DNA of 38,321 nucleotides from Piscirickettsiaceae bacterium CG07_land_8_20_14_0_80_44_28 (GCA_002779995.1 PEWX01000085.1:1-38321), one strand, 5' to 3'; shown: positions 1 through 8,469, numbered from the stretch's first letter. A program made the numbers and translations. The notes: generated by a model not told the origin, from the letters alone.

Positions 1-67
1 GGAACTTATCGCTCATGAATTTTTCACTTTCTCGGGGATTTTAAATACCTAGCGAGTTTAACATTTT

Positions 68-619
68 ATGGTCGGAAAGTCCGACAAGCTGCTAGCTTTG
101 ATATTGGGTTTAATGCCCATTTCAAAAGCAAAAGCACAAGCACAAACATAAGCACAAGTTTGTGAACCCGCCATTATCCGGACCACACCCGATAGCGATT
201 TTACTGTGCATAACAATGGCACGGTAACCCATAACCCCACTGGCTTAATGTGGCAGGTTTACCTAGTGGGTCAGACATGGACTAATGATTCCTGTTGGGG
301 GACTGCCGCAACGCATACCTGGCTGCATGCCTTATAAGTGCCTCAAACCCTCAATAGCCAGGGGGGCTATGACGATCATACCGATGGGCGTTTACCGAAT
401 ATAAAAGAACTGGCCTCTATAGTAGAGCTGGCGTGCTATGATCCTGCACTCAATGCCACCATTTTTAAAACTGCGCCGTTAAGCTTTGTTTGGTCGGCCT
501 CGCCGTATGCTGACTTTAGTGGCAGTGCGTGGGGTGTCTATTTCAATGATGGCAGCGACTACAACGATTATCGCGACTACTACGGCAATTATGTGCGTCT
601 CGTGCGCAGCGGACAGTAA
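68..619 (+). pseudogene. DUF1566 (Lcl_C) secreted protein, broken by two stops
   Basis: Reading from the ATG at 68 gives a short basic start and a hydrophobic stretch (LLALILGLMPIS) ending in a KAKAQAQ segment, like a signal peptide. It continues in the same frame into a DUF1566 domain, with NGTVTHNPTGLMWQ early, then GRLPNIKELASIV, VWSASPYA and a C-terminal YVRLVRSGQ before the natural stop at 619. The frame is interrupted by TAA at 149-151, inside a run of GCACAA-like repeats, and by TAA at 335-337. No frameshift is needed to join the pieces, so the damage is two nonsense changes. The stretch 536-592 has 19 consecutive codons ending in C or T and encodes mostly Y, N, D, G and S, as in variable regions of diversity-generating retroelement targets. 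No strong ribosome site precedes the ATG. A GTG at 338 could start a shorter product, but it would lack secretion. Confidence 0.75.
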
Positions 620-917
620 CTTTGGCCGCGGAACGGCTTTTGTCAATTGGAGGCGTTATTGGATATTATTAAACTGTATCAAACAGAGAATGGATGGATG
701 ATTTTCCACTGACCCTCAATGACTAACCCCTGTTGCATATCTAGGGGGTTCAGGTATTCTTTGCGCATTGGTATGCGCTGATCTTCCTGATCCGCTTCCT
801 AAGCGGCTTGCAGCGTTGATATTGGGATGATTTTCATGTGCCCGAGGTGGTTGGTGGTTGATGTCGCTGCTGTCTCGCATGGTTTTTCACCATTATTTCA
901 ATGTGTCAAAGTTTCGC
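620..917. other. Intergenic region without a convincing gene
   Basis: No recognisable gene is present. A GGAGG at 649-653 precedes a 17-codon frame starting TTG at 659 and stopping at 712, which I cannot assign and which may be a gene remnant. A short perfect inverted repeat, CCGCTT-cct-AAGCGG, lies at 792-806, but it has no T-run and is not a convincing terminator. Confidence 0.5.
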
Positions 918-946
918 TTGCCAGAGATCTGTATGTAGTATAGTAT
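918..946 (+). promoter_or_regulatory. Candidate sigma-70 promoter of the regulator-hyf operon
   Basis: TTGCCA at 918-923 and TAGTAT at 941-946 are separated by 17 bp, which fits the -35/-10 layout with 5/6 and 4/6 matches to consensus. The start point would be near 953, about 50 bp before the ATG of the XRE-type gene. The AT-rich stretch just downstream (about 946-965) could hold an operator for that regulator. This is a motif-based call only. Confidence 0.45.
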
Positions 947-1004
947 TGTCAATATTTTATATATCAACAGCCCTATACAGTCTATCTATTAAAATGAAAC
1001 GCAT

Positions 1005-1259
1005 ATGATTACTCTCGCTCCGATCCGTGCTGCCCGCGTCCTGTTGGGTTTGGGTCAGCGTCCACTAGCCAAAATCGCCGATTTCTCCTTATCCACTATT
1101 CAACAGATGGAAGCCATTGATGAGCCGGTACGCGGCAATGTGGCATTCGTGGCTAAAGTAGTGGATGCGCCGGAACGGGCCGGGGGTATGGCAAGTGCGG
1201 GAGACGGTCGTGGGATGTGTCTGAAGGTCTTTGGGAAGGAGGCGCCGGAACAATGGTGA
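1005..1259 (+). CDS. Small XRE-type helix-turn-helix regulator
   Basis: This 84-residue protein begins MITLAPIRAARVLLGLGQ and continues with an HTH-like segment: QRPLAKIADFSLSTIQQME, then VRGNVAFVAKVVDAPERAG. That matches the short single-domain XRE/Cro-type regulators with an RAAR-LLGxxQxxLA pattern and a recognition helix around SLSTIQQME (residues about 28-36). These proteins usually bind operator DNA as dimers. The gene overlaps the start of hyfB by 7 bp, so it is almost certainly cotranscribed with the hyf genes and is their best local regulator candidate. The C-terminal 20 residues after ERAG diverge from the usual GVEL-type ending, so the tail may have been altered when it was joined to hyfB. 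The target is inferred from position only. Confidence 0.7.
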   Translation: MITLAPIRAARVLLGLGQRPLAKIADFSLSTIQQMEAIDEPVRGNVAFVAKVVDAPERAGGMASAGDGRGMCLKVFGKEAPEQW

Positions 1260-3259
1260 TTTCTCCCTTGTTACTGGCCGGTGTGGCGGTTGCGCTGGCG
1301 CTATTGTCCGCGCTGGTGTCGCTGTTTTCGGCTCGGCTGCCGTGGTTGTTGCGCCGCGTGGTGACGCCCTTGTTTACCCTAGCCGGGCTGGCTGCCCTTG
1401 CCGCCGGGCTGGGAACGCTGATTCAGGGCGGGGTCGCAGTCACTCAGCTGCCCTTGGGGTTGCCCTGGCTGCCTTGGGGCGTGCGCCTGGATGCTTTGTC
1501 CGGTTTCTTTCTCTGTTTAATTGGCGTGGTTAGCTTCGCCGTGGGTCTGTATTCCCCCGGTTATGTGCGCAGCTTTGAGAAAGAATGCGGTTCTTTGCCG
1601 GCGCTAGGGGGTTTTTCCGGTCTGTTTCTGACTGGGATGTTACTGGTGGTGTTGGCGGATGATGCTTTTCTGTTTATGGTAGCCTGGGAGCTGATGTCTT
1701 TATCTAGCTATTTTCTGGTCGCCTTTCATCATAACCAAGCCGCCAACCGTCGTGCGGCATTCCTTTATCTGCTGATGGCTCACATCGGCGGCTTGGCCAT
1801 TCTGCTGGGTTATGGTGTGCTGGCCTCGTTTGGCGATGGCTTTGCCTTTGACGCCATGCGTCAGGCAGATCTCTCTTTTGGCTGGGCCAGTGTTGCCTTT
1901 GTGCTGGCTTTCGTTGGCTTCGGTATGAAAGCGGGTCTGGTGCCACTGCATGCTTGGCTGCCCGAAGCTCATCCGGCGGCACCGTCGCATATCTCGGCGC
2001 TGATGTCGGGGGTGATGCTCAAGGTAGCGGTATACGGATTCATCCGCGTGGTGTTCGACCTTATCGGCCAGTTCCACTGGCAGTGGAGTGTGGCGGTGCT
2101 GGCTATCGGTAGTGTTTCGGCCTTGATGGGGATTCTTTATGCCTTGATGCAAAATGATCTGAAGCGGCTGCTGGCCTATAGTTCTGTGGAGAATATCGGC
2201 ATTATCTTTATTGCGTTGGGCTTGGCGATGCTGTTTCTGTCAACCGGTCATCCCGTGGTGGGTAGCGTCGCCTTTGTCGCCGCGCTCTATCACAGCATCA
2301 ATCACGCGGTGTTTAAAAGTCTGTTGTTCATGGGGGCGGGCGCCGTGCTGCACACCACCCACGAGCGAGATCTTGAGCAGATGGGCGGGCTGTTGCGGCG
2401 TATGCCTTGGACTGGGTTGTTTTTCTTGGTTGGCTGTATTTCCATCGCGGCGTTGCCACCCTTCAACGGCTTCGTTTCCGAGTGGCTGACTTTTCAAGCG
2501 GCATTGCAGGCTTGGCAGCTGGACAGCGGGGTGCTTCGCAGTATGGTGCCTATCGTTGCGGCGGTACTGGCCATCACCGGTGCCTTGGCGGCGGCTTGTT
2601 TCGTCAAAGTCTATGGCGTGGCCTTTCTCGGCCAGGCTCGCAGCCGCCATGTGCGCCGCGCGCGCAAGGTGCCTTTTAGTATGCGTCTCGGCCAAGGGGT
2701 GCTGGCGCTGATGTGTTTGTTACTGGGGCTGTTGCCGACCGCCTTTATCGACCTGCTGAATGCCGTGCCGCAACAGGTGTTGGGTCATGGTCTTGCTCAG
2801 GCCTCCGCTCACGGCTGGCTGTGGCTGACGCCGATCTCTGCCGAGACGGCCAGTTACGGGGCGCCGTTGGTGGCTATCATCCTAGTGATCGCCCTCATGC
2901 TGGGTCTTTGGTTATTAGGCCGCGGGATTCGCCGTGTGCGTCGTTGTGATGCTTGGGATTGTGGTTTTGCGCCGCCGACCCCGGCGATGCAGTACACTGC
3001 CAGCGCCTTCGCGCAACCAATCCGTCGGGTGTTTGGAATGTTGTTCCATATTGACGAGGGCAGCGAGCCACAGCCGGACGGACGATGGCGTTATTATCTG
3101 AACGTGCGTGACCGCGCCTGGGGATTGTTCTACCTGCCGGTGGCGGCACTTGTGGAGCGTGCTTCTCGGCAGGTCGTGCGCCTGCAATCCGGTAATATCC
3201 GCACCTATCTGGGCTGGACTCTGGCGACTCTGCTGGTGTTGTTATGGCTGACGGCATGA
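1253..3259 (+). CDS. hyfB: Hydrogenase-4 type antiporter-like subunit HyfB
   Basis: This 668-residue, highly hydrophobic protein belongs to the NuoL/MrpA/HyfB proton-translocating family. Membrane segments fill most of its length. Hallmarks seen are the glutamate in AWELMSLSSYF (Glu146), the lysine in GMKAGLVPLHAWLPEAHP (Lys226), and a later SSVENIGI segment with HSINHAVFKSLLF. These residues line the ion path in related complexes. The chosen ATG at 1253 has AAGGAGG at 1236-1242 in front of it, and an upstream in-frame start at 1217 would lack such a site. The gene overlaps the XRE-type gene upstream and hyfC downstream. Base composition is clearly more G+C-rich than the urease genes that follow. 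It probably couples electron or ligand chemistry in the HyfG/HyfI arm to ion movement. Confidence 0.9.
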   Translation: MVISPLLLAGVAVALALLSALVSLFSARLPWLLRRVVTPLFTLAGLAALAAGLGTLIQGGVAVTQLPLGLPWLPWGVRLDALSGFFLCLIGVVSFAVGLYSPGYVRSFEKECGSLPALGGFSGLFLTGMLLVVLADDAFLFMVAWELMSLSSYFLVAFHHNQAANRRAAFLYLLMAHIGGLAILLGYGVLASFGDGFAFDAMRQADLSFGWASVAFVLAFVGFGMKAGLVPLHAWLPEAHPAAPSHISALMSGVMLKVAVYGFIRVVFDLIGQFHWQWSVAVLAIGSVSALMGILYALMQNDLKRLLAYSSVENIGIIFIALGLAMLFLSTGHPVVGSVAFVAALYHSINHAVFKSLLFMGAGAVLHTTHERDLEQMGGLLRRMPWTGLFFLVGCISIAALPPFNGFVSEWLTFQAALQAWQLDSGVLRSMVPIVAAVLAITGALAAACFVKVYGVAFLGQARSRHVRRARKVPFSMRLGQGVLALMCLLLGLLPTAFIDLLNAVPQQVLGHGLAQASAHGWLWLTPISAETASYGAPLVAIILVIALMLGLWLLGRGIRRVRRCDAWDCGFAPPTPAMQYTASAFAQPIRRVFGMLFHIDEGSEPQPDGRWRYYLNVRDRAWGLFYLPVAALVERASRQVVRLQSGNIRTYLGWTLATLLVLLWLTA

Positions 3260-4209
3260 TGTTTATCGAATGGCTACTGGCCTTTGTGCAGGCGCTACTT
3301 TATGTTGCCCTGGCGCCCTTGCTGGTGGGGTGGATACGCACACTCAAGGCGCGTCTGCAGAACCGCCGTGGTCCCTCTGTGTTGCAGTCCTACCGGGATC
3401 TGTACAAGTTGTTCGCCAAGGAGGCTCGCATGGCGCATAGCGCCTCGTTGCTGTTCCGCGCCGCGCCCTATATCGTTTTTGTCGCCACCTGGTTGGCCGC
3501 CGCCGCCGTGCCCTTTGTGACCACTAGCCTGCCGACCGCCGCCATGGCGGATGTCATTGTGATCGCGGGTCTGTTGGCGCTGGCGCGCTTTTTTCTGGCT
3601 TTGGCTGCTATGGATGTGGGCACTGCCTTTGGTGGCATGGGCGCCTCGCGCGAGATGTTCGTCTCGGCGTTAGCAGAGCCCGCTATGTTGATGGCCGTGT
3701 TCACCCTGGCCATGACCGCACACAGTACCAATCTGGCCAGCATGATGGATTATCAATTGTTTAATGACCCGGTACTGCGTCCCTCTTATATGTTTGCCCT
3801 AGCCGGTCTGGTGTTGGTGGCCGTGGCCGAGACCGGACGTATACCGATAGATAATCCCGCGACCCATTTGGAACTAACTATGATACACGAGGCCATGATT
3901 CTGGAATACTCTGGACGACACCTAGCACTGATGGAGTGGGCGGCGCAGTTGAAGTTGCTACTTTATGGCGTGTTGCTGGCCAATGTTTTTTCCCCCACCG
4001 GCATTGCCACCACCACTGACCCCGGCGCCCTAGGTCTGGCGCTGGTCGTGGTTATGTTTAAGCTCGCCTTGCTGGGTGTGGCGCTGGCCATCAGCGAGAC
4101 GGTACTCGCCAAGATGCGTTTGTTCCGGGCGCCAGCCTTTCTTAATCTGGCTTTGCTACTGACGCTACTGGGTCTGCTCAGTCATGTCATCCTAGAGGTG
4201 GGCGTATGA
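3256..4209 (+). CDS. hyfC: NuoH/HyfC-like membrane anchor subunit
   Basis: This 317-residue membrane protein is of the NuoH/HyfC/HycD family, which connects the hydrophilic arm to the ion-pumping subunits. Seen are NRRGPSVLQSYRDLYKLFAKE near residues 35-55 and ETGRIPIDNPATHLELTMIHEAM in the middle, the acidic loop that is diagnostic of this family. About eight hydrophobic segments are apparent. The ATG at 3256 forms an ATGA overlap with the hyfB stop. An ATG at 3244 and another at 3259 are alternatives and change only the first few residues. The next gene starts inside the stop of this one, implying translational coupling. Confidence 0.88.
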   Translation: MMFIEWLLAFVQALLYVALAPLLVGWIRTLKARLQNRRGPSVLQSYRDLYKLFAKEARMAHSASLLFRAAPYIVFVATWLAAAAVPFVTTSLPTAAMADVIVIAGLLALARFFLALAAMDVGTAFGGMGASREMFVSALAEPAMLMAVFTLAMTAHSTNLASMMDYQLFNDPVLRPSYMFALAGLVLVAVAETGRIPIDNPATHLELTMIHEAMILEYSGRHLALMEWAAQLKLLLYGVLLANVFSPTGIATTTDPGALGLALVVVMFKLALLGVALAISETVLAKMRLFRAPAFLNLALLLTLLGLLSHVILEVGV

Positions 4210-4892
4210 GCCTCGGCGAACTGCCCTTTCTGCAGCAGCTGACGCTGGTATTGGCCGCAGTTGTGCTGTTTACCTCGTTCGCGCTACTGGAGCAGGCACG
4301 GTTGGTGGCGGCCATCCACGCCTTCGCTTGGCAGGGGCTACTGGTGGCCATGGTAACAGCGATTGTCGCCGCCAGTGGCGGATACCCCCATCTGTTTTTT
4401 TCCGCCGCGCTCACCTTGGGGCTGAAAGTGCTGCTGATCCCCTGGATGCTGCACCGTCTGGTGCACCGGCTTCAGCTGGATCGCCATCGCGAGCCTTTGC
4501 GCAGACCGGCGCTGATCACTATGGCGGCGTTGGCACTGGTGATTTTTAGTTACTGGCTGGTATTGCCGCTGGTGCAGCAGGAGCTGCTGTTTACGCGCAA
4601 CATTGTCGCAGTGAGTCTGGCGGTGGTGCTCATCGGCCTGTTGATGATGGTGATCCGTGCCCAAGCCGTGGTTCAGGTGCTGGGCTTTATGTCCATTGAG
4701 AATGGTTTGTTTCTGGCGGCGGTCTCCGCTACGGGTGGTATGCCTCTGGTGGTGGAGCTGGGCGTGGCATTTGACGTGCTAGTCGCTATGGTGCTGTTCG
4801 GCGTGTTTTTCTTTCAGATCAGCGAGAGTATCGATTCGCTCGATGTGGATCGTCTGAACAGCCTGACCGAAAGGGCGGAGGAGGAGTCATGA
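4206..4892 (+). CDS. hyfE: HyfE-like membrane subunit (NuoK-related)
   Basis: This 228-residue membrane protein has a NuoK-like core toward its C-terminus, including FMSIENGLFLAAVSATGGMPLVVELGVAFDVL. The glutamates in SIEN and VELG correspond to the conserved membrane glutamates of NuoK/HyfE. The N-terminal half adds extra membrane segments, as is usual for HyfE. It ends in a short charged tail (LTERAEEES). The start overlaps the hyfC stop (ATGA), and the stop overlaps the hyfF start, so the genes are tightly coupled. The product would sit between HyfC and the antiporter-like subunits. Confidence 0.85.
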   Translation: MSLGELPFLQQLTLVLAAVVLFTSFALLEQARLVAAIHAFAWQGLLVAMVTAIVAASGGYPHLFFSAALTLGLKVLLIPWMLHRLVHRLQLDRHREPLRRPALITMAALALVIFSYWLVLPLVQQELLFTRNIVAVSLAVVLIGLLMMVIRAQAVVQVLGFMSIENGLFLAAVSATGGMPLVVELGVAFDVLVAMVLFGVFFFQISESIDSLDVDRLNSLTERAEEES

Positions 4893-6361
4893 GTGCGCTT
4901 TCATGGATTCTGATTCTGCCGCTGGCAGGTGCACTTTTGCTGGCGATTATTCGCAACTTGCAATGGGCCGGCTGGCTTAACGTACTGATCTCCACCGCGA
5001 CCTTTATCGCCACCTTGGCACTGGCCTTCACCGTGGTCGAGGAGGGCGTATTGCTCAGCGGCCTATTTCGTGTCGATGACTTTAATGTCTATCTGCTTGT
5101 GCTGACCGCCTTTGTCGGCATGACCACCACCATTTTCTCTCGACCCTATATGCAGCATGTGTGCGACAGCGGCCGTATTAACCATCGTGGCATGCGCCTG
5201 TATCACTCCATGTTTCAGACCTTTATGTTCACCATGCTGCTGGCGCTGTCGACCGATAACCTCGGCGTGCTGTGGGTCTCGGTCGAGGGCGCCACCTTGG
5301 CGACGGTGTTGCTGGTGTCGTTGTACCGTACCCCGGAGGCTATCGAGGCAGCGTGGAAGTATTTCATTCTCTGTGGTGTGGGTATTTCTTTGGCTCTGTT
5401 TGGCACAGTGCTGATGTATTCTGCCGCCCAGCATGTAATTGCGGATCCTGCCGCAGGCTTGAGCTGGAGCACACTGTATGGCGTGGCATCGCAATTGGAA
5501 CCGTCCATCATGAGTCTGGCGTTTGTTTTTCTGCTGGTAGGTTACGGCACTAAAATCGGTTTGGTGCCGATGCACCAGTGGCTGCCGGATGCGCATTCGG
5601 AGGGTCCCACGCCTATGTCTGCGGTGCTATCCGGACTGCTACTCAATGTCGCGCTCTACGCGGTGGTACGCCTGAAGATGCTGGTGGATGGCTCGCTGGC
5701 GGCTACCGCTTCGCCCCATCTCGCGGGGAATCTGTTGATGGGCTTTGGTCTGCTCTCGTTTATCGTCGCAGGGCTATTCCTGCACCGACAACGCGATATC
5801 AAGCGTATGTTCAGCTATTCCTCTATTGAACACATGGGCTTGATGACCTTTGCTTTCGGCCTCGGCGGACCGCTGGCCACCTTCGGCGCGCTGTTGCACA
5901 TGCTGGTGCATTCGCTGACCAAGTCGGCTATTTTTATTACCGTAGGCCATGCTACGCACATCGCCGGCACCCAGTCCATTGATCATATCCGTGGCCTGAT
6001 CCGTACCCAGCCGGCGGTGGGTTGGGGGCTGTTGCTAGGGGTCGCCGCCATCGCCGGTTTTCCACCCTTTGGCGTGTTTACCAGTGAGTTTCTGCTGCTC
6101 ACCGCCACCATGCAGTCGCAACCTTGGCTAACGCTGGTATTGTTGACGGGGTTGGCGGTGGCCTTTGCAGGGCTGTTCCGGCACCTACACCCCATGGTCT
6201 ATGGCCCGGTTCCAGAAGGCCAGCAACCGGTCTCCGCCAATATGCTGCCGGTGGCCGTACATCTCGGGCTGGTGTTGTGGCTGGGGCTGTCCATCCCCGA
6301 TTTTCTGGCACGCTGGCTGGATCGGGCCACCGAATTAATCACTGGGGTGCATCTACTATGA
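4889..6361 (+). CDS. hyfF: Hydrogenase-4 type antiporter-like subunit HyfF
   Basis: This 490-residue membrane protein is the second antiporter-like subunit of the cluster. Family marks are WVSVEGATLATVLLVSLY, with the membrane glutamate, YGTKIGLVPMHQWLPDAHSEGPTPMSA, with the lysine, and YSSIEHMGLMTFAFG followed by HMLVHSLTKSAIF. A GGAGGAG precedes the ATG at 4889, which overlaps the hyfE stop. HyfD, the third antiporter-like subunit of the E. coli Hyf set, is absent, as are HyfA and the ferredoxin-like HyfH. The complex is therefore a minimal B-C-E-F-G-I type. The length is normal for HyfF, and the stop overlaps the hyfG ATG. Confidence 0.88.
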   Translation: MSALSWILILPLAGALLLAIIRNLQWAGWLNVLISTATFIATLALAFTVVEEGVLLSGLFRVDDFNVYLLVLTAFVGMTTTIFSRPYMQHVCDSGRINHRGMRLYHSMFQTFMFTMLLALSTDNLGVLWVSVEGATLATVLLVSLYRTPEAIEAAWKYFILCGVGISLALFGTVLMYSAAQHVIADPAAGLSWSTLYGVASQLEPSIMSLAFVFLLVGYGTKIGLVPMHQWLPDAHSEGPTPMSAVLSGLLLNVALYAVVRLKMLVDGSLAATASPHLAGNLLMGFGLLSFIVAGLFLHRQRDIKRMFSYSSIEHMGLMTFAFGLGGPLATFGALLHMLVHSLTKSAIFITVGHATHIAGTQSIDHIRGLIRTQPAVGWGLLLGVAAIAGFPPFGVFTSEFLLLTATMQSQPWLTLVLLTGLAVAFAGLFRHLHPMVYGPVPEGQQPVSANMLPVAVHLGLVLWLGLSIPDFLARWLDRATELITGVHLL

Positions 6362-7953
6362 GTCGTTTTAACTGGCTAGCCGAATACCTCGCCCGTCTCG
6401 AAGAGCAACGGGTGAGTGTACGCAGTGGTGATGCGGCATGTCTGTCGCCGGCACACTGTCTGTTCCTAGATGCCGAGGACTGGGGTAAGGCGGCGCGGGT
6501 TGCCGCCGAGTCCGGTTTTCGCTGGGCAGGCATCTGGGGCGACCCTGTCGCGGAGGGTATTGTGATTCGCGCCGCGCTCGTGCAGGGGGGGGATTACCTG
6601 GTACTCGTGACCGAGGTGCCGCTGAAAAATCCGCTAATCGCCTCCCATACACCCCCTTTCCCGGCCGCCAATCGCATGGAACGACACCTTCAGGATCTGC
6701 TCGGTATCGGTTTCCTGGATCATCCTGATGATCGCCGCTGGACTCGCCACCAGGCCTGGCCGGAAGGCCGCTATCCGCTGCGCACTGATTTCCCCGTGGC
6801 TGGAGAGTCTCAGCGGCGCACGCCCGCCGACAGTGACTATCCCTTTGTGCAGGTGCTGGGCAGCGGTGTCTATGAGATCCCTGTGGGACCGGTTCACGCC
6901 GGTATTATCGAACCCGGTCACTTCCGCTTTCAGGCGGTGGGAGAGGAAGTGTTGCAACTGGAGGCGCACTTAGGGTACGTGCACAAGGGCATCGAGAAGA
7001 TCGCCGTGGGGCGCGACCCCGTTGGACTGGCTCGTCTGGCGGGGCGGGTTTCCGGCGACACCACGGTGGCGCATACTTGGGCGGCCTGCATGGCGATGGA
7101 GCGTGCCGCCGGGGTGGTGGTGCCGGCGCGTGGGCTGGTGATCCGAGCCGTGCTCGCCGAACGCGAGCGCATTGCCAACCATCTGGGCGATATCGGCGCT
7201 ATCTGTAATGATGTGGGTTTCGCCTTTGCCCAACTACAATTTTCGCGGCTGCGTGAGCAATGGCTGCGCGACAATCAGTCTGTATTTGGTCACCGTCTGC
7301 TGATGGACTGCATTGTCCCCGGCGGGGTGGGGTGTGATCTAGGCGATCAGCACAAGGCCGCATTACAGTCGTCATTCGGGGTGCTGTCGCGGGAGCTGGA
7401 TGATTTGTTGCCCATTCTCGATGACCACTCTTCGCTGGAAGATCGGCTGGTCAGCACCGGTACGTTCTGTGCCACTGACGCAAAACGGCTGGGCGTGCTG
7501 GGTTACCTAGGCAAGGCCAGTGGTCAGGATTATGACGTGCGGCGCGATCATGGCTATGCGCCTTATGATGAACTGGAGGTCGCCTCACCTTGTCGCGACG
7601 AGGGCGATGTGGCTGCTCGGCTGCAGATTCGCGCCGATGAAATCCGCGATTCCTTGCAATTGCTGGATCGGCTGTTACAGCGTCTTCCCACAGGACCGGT
7701 AGGGCTGCCCTGGCCCGATCTTTCTAAACCGCAACGGCCTGCCGTGGGGCTTGGTGTAGTAGAAGGCTGGCGTGGTGAGATCATCAGCTATGTGCGTTTC
7801 GATGCGCATGGGCGCGTGGCGCGCTTTTTCCCACGAGACCCGAGCTGGTTTTCGTGGCCGGCTCTGGAACAGCTCATCCGGGACAATATCGTGCCCGACT
7901 TCCCGGTGTGCAATAAATCCATTAATGGCTCATACTCTGGGCAGGATCTGTAG
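6358..7953 (+). CDS. hyfG: HyfG-like large subunit lacking NiFe ligands (Ehr type)
   Basis: This 531-residue subunit combines a NuoC-like N-terminal domain (about residues 1-150) with a NuoD/hydrogenase large-subunit domain (about 160-531). The fold is recognisable from PVGPVHAGIIEPGHFRF, LGYVHKGIEK and AERERIANHLGDIG. In NiFe enzymes the first cysteine pair lies in an RxCGxC motif, but here the position reads GRVSGDTTVAH (SGDT, 232-235). The C-terminal DPCxxC motif is replaced by DFPVCNKSINGSYSGQDL, with a single cysteine at 518. It therefore cannot hold a NiFe site in the usual way and matches energy-converting hydrogenase-related (Ehr) or complex I-like large subunits. The ATG at 6358 overlaps the hyfF stop. 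A longer upstream reading exists but runs inside hyfF. No hydrogenase maturation genes are nearby. Confidence 0.88.
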   Translation: MSRFNWLAEYLARLEEQRVSVRSGDAACLSPAHCLFLDAEDWGKAARVAAESGFRWAGIWGDPVAEGIVIRAALVQGGDYLVLVTEVPLKNPLIASHTPPFPAANRMERHLQDLLGIGFLDHPDDRRWTRHQAWPEGRYPLRTDFPVAGESQRRTPADSDYPFVQVLGSGVYEIPVGPVHAGIIEPGHFRFQAVGEEVLQLEAHLGYVHKGIEKIAVGRDPVGLARLAGRVSGDTTVAHTWAACMAMERAAGVVVPARGLVIRAVLAERERIANHLGDIGAICNDVGFAFAQLQFSRLREQWLRDNQSVFGHRLLMDCIVPGGVGCDLGDQHKAALQSSFGVLSRELDDLLPILDDHSSLEDRLVSTGTFCATDAKRLGVLGYLGKASGQDYDVRRDHGYAPYDELEVASPCRDEGDVAARLQIRADEIRDSLQLLDRLLQRLPTGPVGLPWPDLSKPQRPAVGLGVVEGWRGEIISYVRFDAHGRVARFFPRDPSWFSWPALEQLIRDNIVPDFPVCNKSINGSYSGQDL

Positions 7954-7962
7954 GATGGAATC

Positions 7963-8469
7963 ATGCTGAGAATATTAAAAAAAATCTGGCGTACCGGCAC
8001 GCTCACTGAAGCGGCTCCGCGCGATAGTGAACTGGAGGCTTTGGGTCAACAGCTCAAGCGTCATATCGACCGGCGTTTTCGCGGAAGTCTGGCTATCCGC
8101 CAAGTGGATGCCGGTTCCTGCAATGGCTGTGAACTGGAGATACACGCCCTCAACAACCCCTATTACGATATCGAGCGCTTCGGTGTGCACTTCGTTGCTT
8201 CGCCGCGCCACGCCGATGCACTGCTGGTGACAGGACCGGTCTCCCGGCATATGGAAACCGCCTTGCGCCGCACCTGGATGGCCACACCTTCGCCCAAGTT
8301 CGTGATCGCTGCCGGTAGCTGCGCTTGTGACGGCGGTGAGTTCGGTATCTCTTATGCCAGTTGTGGCGCGGTGGAGAACGTCATCCCGGTGGACGTGAAG
8401 ATCCCGGGTTGTCCACCGACACCGCAAGACCTGCTGCAAGGGATACTGGCGGCGTTGAGCCAGAAGTAA
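7963..8469 (+). CDS. hyfI: NuoB/HyfI-like iron-sulfur subunit
   Basis: This 168-residue protein is of the NuoB/HyfI small-subunit family and would carry one [4Fe-4S] cluster next to HyfG. The four expected ligands are present: Cys53 and Cys56 in GSCNGCE, Cys120 in AAGSCACDGG and Cys150 in IPGCPPTPQD. The motif ERFGVHFVASPRHADALLVTG is typical of the family. The cluster-binding machinery is thus intact although the large subunit lacks NiFe ligands, which argues for electron transfer, or at least a structural cluster, in the complex. It starts 9 bp after hyfG with AGGATGGA in front. It is the last gene of the G+C-rich operon. The downstream 190 bp hold only a 37-codon frame (8500-8613) that I cannot assign. 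Confidence 0.88.
   Translation: MLRILKKIWRTGTLTEAAPRDSELEALGQQLKRHIDRRFRGSLAIRQVDAGSCNGCELEIHALNNPYYDIERFGVHFVASPRHADALLVTGPVSRHMETALRRTWMATPSPKFVIAAGSCACDGGEFGISYASCGAVENVIPVDVKIPGCPPTPQDLLQGILAALSQK

Noticed and set aside
338-619. Independent 93-residue DUF1566 gene starting at GTG 338
   Set aside because: The preceding frame contains the rest of the domain and a signal peptide-like start; it is the tail of a pseudogene.
792-806. Terminator after the pseudogene
   Set aside because: The stem is only 6 bp with no T-run.
1700-2152. Minus-strand frames inside hyfB, and similar ones across 1.2-8.5 kb
   Set aside because: They are shadows in G+C-rich coding DNA, with low-complexity composition and no family match.
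6358-8469. Functional NiFe hydrogenase (hydrogenase-4)
   Set aside because: Both cysteine motifs that bind the NiFe centre are missing in the large subunit and no maturation genes are nearby; called Ehr-like instead.
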